Source: CAJQQY01 sp045106765
Lineage (GTDB): Bacteria > Bacteroidota > Bacteroidia > Chitinophagales > Saprospiraceae
DNA: 64,000 bases
NCBI GenBank assembly: GCA_045106765.1
Contig: JBGCFD010000048.1
Coordinates: 1-64,000, forward strand
Direction: 5' to 3'
Positions 62,453 to 64,000 of this stretch are shown here, piece after piece; position 1 is the stretch's first letter; each line of letters starts with the position of its first letter. Position numbers and translations under genes: made by a program. Under the pieces are notes generated by a model that searched no databases, was not told the DNA's origin, and saw nothing but the letters and a program-made list of their open reading frames with translations.

Positions 62453-62518
62453 AAAAAATTCCTACACTCCAGAAGGGAAAAAAAAGTGTAGGAAAATTAA
62501 ACATACTATGAGAAAACT
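62453..62518. repeat. Hairpin + AAACATACTATGAGAAAACT element, copy B
   Basis: Stem CCTACACT (62461-62468) / AGTGTAGG (62485-62492), loop with AGAAGGG, then the 20-mer at 62499-62518 after six bases. Stem sequence differs from copy A but pairing is kept. Confidence 0.75.
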
Positions 62519-62615
62519 TTTGCAATATAGAGCACAGGTTACGTTCTCAAAACCTACTTTTACGAAGTGGGTGCGAAATGGACTAAAGTGGTACGAACTA
62601 TTTAGGAAACGGTAA
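62508..62615 (+). CDS. Short ORF MRKLLQY..., element copy B
   Basis: 35 codons beginning MRKLLQYRAQVTF and ending YELFRKR, cationic. It starts at the ATG within the 20-mer. Codons 4 and 5 differ from copy C only synonymously. Confidence 0.35.
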   Translation: MRKLLQYRAQVTFSKPTFTKWVRNGLKWYELFRKR

Positions 62616-62650
62616 ACAAGGAAAGAGGTAAACACTACCTTTTCGTGGAG

Positions 62651-62721
62651 GAAAAAAATTTCCTGCATCTCAGGAGGGAGCAAGATGCAGGAAGATTAAA
62701 CAAACATACTATGAGAAAACT
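62651..62721. repeat. Hairpin + AAACATACTATGAGAAAACT element, copy C
   Basis: Stem TTCCTGCATCT (62660-62670) / AGATGCAGGAA (62683-62693), loop with GGAGGG, then the 20-mer at 62702-62721 after eight bases. On the minus strand a T-run follows the hairpin, so it could also terminate the histidine-kinase transcript. Confidence 0.75.
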
Positions 62722-62812
62722 CCTGCAATATATAGCGACTTTATTTAATATTACACATGAAATGACCGAGTGGGAGGAAATTAATAGGAAGCGGTGGATA
62801 TTGTTTAGATAA
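62711..62812 (+). CDS. Short ORF MRKLLQY..., element copy C
   Basis: 33 codons beginning MRKLLQYIATLF and ending RWILFR, with a mixed charged centre (ITHEMTEWEEINRKR). It converges on the histidine kinase, whose stop is 17 bases beyond. Coding is plausible only if the family recurs with conserved reading frame. Confidence 0.35.
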   Translation: MRKLLQYIATLFNITHEMTEWEEINRKRWILFR

Positions 62813-62829
62813 CGGATTTTTAATATTCG

Positions 62830-64000
62830 TTAAATTTTAATTTGTAGGTCAATGATTGGTATTTTCACTTCAACTCTTGTTCCGATACCTATTCCTTTTC
62901 GGTCTCGTAAGTCGATTGTCTTGACGTGAAATCCTTTTTTGTGAGACTTCTGAAGTATTCTTAATCGTTGTTCGGTAATACTTGTTCCTCTTGATTTATG
63001 AGTAAGATGGTATCCATCTTTTCTTTGACGTTCTTTTGCTACTTCTCTTCCTATTCCATTATCTTGAATAACACACAGAATGGTATCTTCATCATATAAG
63101 GAAAAATTTATTTTCACCGTTCCAGATTCTACTGTCCGCAATCCATGTTCAATAGCGTTTTCAACATAAGGTTGAACTATCATGGTTGGGACTCCCATAA
63201 TATCTTCTTCTATATCTTCACTCAAGTTGATTTCGTATTTGAGAAAATTTTCAAATCGCAACTTTTGATTTAATAACAGGTAATCATCCAAGAAATCTAT
63301 TTCTTTTTCCAATGAAATCATTTCCAAATCAGAATACTCCAAACTTTGTCTCATCAACTTCGCAAATTTTGCTAAATACTTGGTCGCAGAATCCGTTTGC
63401 TCAGAGGTGATAAAATTTTGAATACTATTCAAAGCATTGTACATAAAGTGCGGATTCATTTGTGCACGCAAAGCTTTCAATTGCAGGCTAGTTGCTTGTA
63501 GTCGTAGCATTTCTGCTTCTTGTTCACTTTTTTCCGTTTCATATTTTACTTGCATTTCCATTACGCCTCGTTGGTTGACTTCCTCGTTGTGGCGTTCTTT
63601 TATTTCATTGAATAATTGTAAATACTCATAAGCTGATTTGAAATTTTCTAGATCAGCATGATACTCAGCAATGTATTGGCAGACATCAGAAAGCTGTTTT
63701 AAATCACTATCTGCTGCATATTCAAATGCTTTAAAAAAATGACGTTCTGCCCTTCGATGTCGATTGGTTTCCGCAAAAAGTCTCGCCTTCCAACATTCAA
63801 TTCTCGAAAGGTTAGTGGAGTTATCTCCTTTTCTTTCGATGTAGAGATTTTCCGCTTTCCCAAAAAGCTCTAGTGCCGCCTCGTAATTTTGTTTGAGGTA
63901 ATAACAGTATCCTAAATTGGCATACGCCCCTGCCCTAGCATCTTGCGAAATATCATCTTGAATTTGAATTGCTTTGCTAAAAAAGGACTCCGCACTATCA
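62830..64000 (-). CDS. TPR-containing LytS/YehU-type sensor histidine kinase, partial (5' end off the window)
   Basis: At least 390 residues; the frame runs off the right edge at 64000, so the true start is not here (the first internal ATG at 63561 is not the start). The N-terminal visible part is a series of TPR-like helix pairs (FFSKAIQIQDDISQDARAGA, YANLGYCYYLKQNYEAALEL, HFFKAFEYAADSDLKQ). A charged coiled coil follows, then the His_kinase domain with phospho-acceptor His in LRAQMNPHFMYNALNSI, and an HATPase_c region with PYVENAIEHGLRT and VIQDNGIGR. No membrane helix separates TPRs and kinase in the visible part. It probably phosphorylates a LytTR-type regulator outside the window. Confidence 0.9.
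   Translation of the reverse strand, partial: DSAESFFSKAIQIQDDISQDARAGAYANLGYCYYLKQNYEAALELFGKAENLYIERKGDNSTNLSRIECWKARLFAETNRHRRAERHFFKAFEYAADSDLKQLSDVCQYIAEYHADLENFKSAYEYLQLFNEIKERHNEEVNQRGVMEMQVKYETEKSEQEAEMLRLQATSLQLKALRAQMNPHFMYNALNSIQNFITSEQTDSATKYLAKFAKLMRQSLEYSDLEMISLEKEIDFLDDYLLLNQKLRFENFLKYEINLSEDIEEDIMGVPTMIVQPYVENAIEHGLRTVESGTVKINFSLYDEDTILCVIQDNGIGREVAKERQRKDGYHLTHKSRGTSITEQRLRILQKSHKKGFHVKTIDLRDRKGIGIGTRVEVKIPIIDLQIKI

Noticed and set aside
62830..63561. Histidine kinase start at the ATG at 63561
   Set aside because: The frame is open to the window edge with TPR-like coding content, so this ATG is internal.
1..64000. tRNA, rRNA and CRISPR arrays
   Set aside because: No cloverleaf-like conserved TTCRANY arm context, no rRNA-like GC-rich conserved stretches and no short identical direct repeats were found by eye; a covariance-model scan would be decisive.

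Overview
The window looks like chromosomal DNA of an AT-rich member of the Bacteroidota, probably a gliding Saprospiria-like organism. The evidence is a very large PKD-repeat protein ending in a gliding-motility/type-B sorting domain next to a PorP/SprF gene, a metalloprotease with a type-A type IX secretion (T9SS) tail, many lipoproteins with Cys after a short hydrophobic leader, outer-membrane barrels ending in an aromatic residue, and promoters of the TAnnTTTG type. The genus cannot be fixed from the sequence alone. I saw no rRNA, tRNA, CRISPR array, intact insertion sequence, phage or plasmid genes.

Layout. 0.2-6.1 kb: a class V aminotransferase, four tandem outer-membrane barrel paralogs and a di-heme peroxidase. 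6.3-12.4 kb: sucC, a T9SS-exported M43 protease, mdh, a thioredoxin-fold redox protein and a VWA protein. 12.4-21.1 kb (minus strand): the giant PKD adhesin, SprF-like protein, a lone receiver and a polyprenyl-phosphate sugar transferase, probably one surface/gliding block. 21.2-34 kb: mixed genes, including a frameshifted secreted protein, an esterase, a LEA-like helical repeat protein, MiaE, a prolyl oligopeptidase, a GNAT enzyme, an M1 peptidase and a membrane protein. 34-39.9 kb: three tandem copies of one lipoprotein gene, each with its own terminator. 40-45.6 kb: an RND/adaptor/TolC efflux operon. 45.8-48.1 kb: a DUF2459-type protein and a small secreted protein with a sorting-like tail.

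48.4-55.5 kb is the most unusual cluster. A plus-strand pair (a secreted protein plus a membrane protein with an N-terminal segment like Effector-Associated Domain 11) converges on a five-gene minus-strand operon: a secreted caspase fused to an FGE/SUMF1-like domain, a small lipoprotein, a DUF6175-like protein, a helical-repeat protein and a CsgG-like protein. A 25-bp perfect hairpin lies between the two. This fits an envelope-located caspase system.

55.7-61.6 kb holds a HEXXH lipoprotein, an EcsC/DUF697-like protein with a SHOCT tail, a DUF4403-like protein and pbpC. 61.6-62.8 kb has no long gene but is rich in structure: a 123-nt palindromic element, two small adjacent ORFs separated by an in-frame stop, and three copies of a hairpin plus an invariant 20-mer containing an ATG. 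The right edge is cut through a TPR-containing LytS-type histidine kinase.
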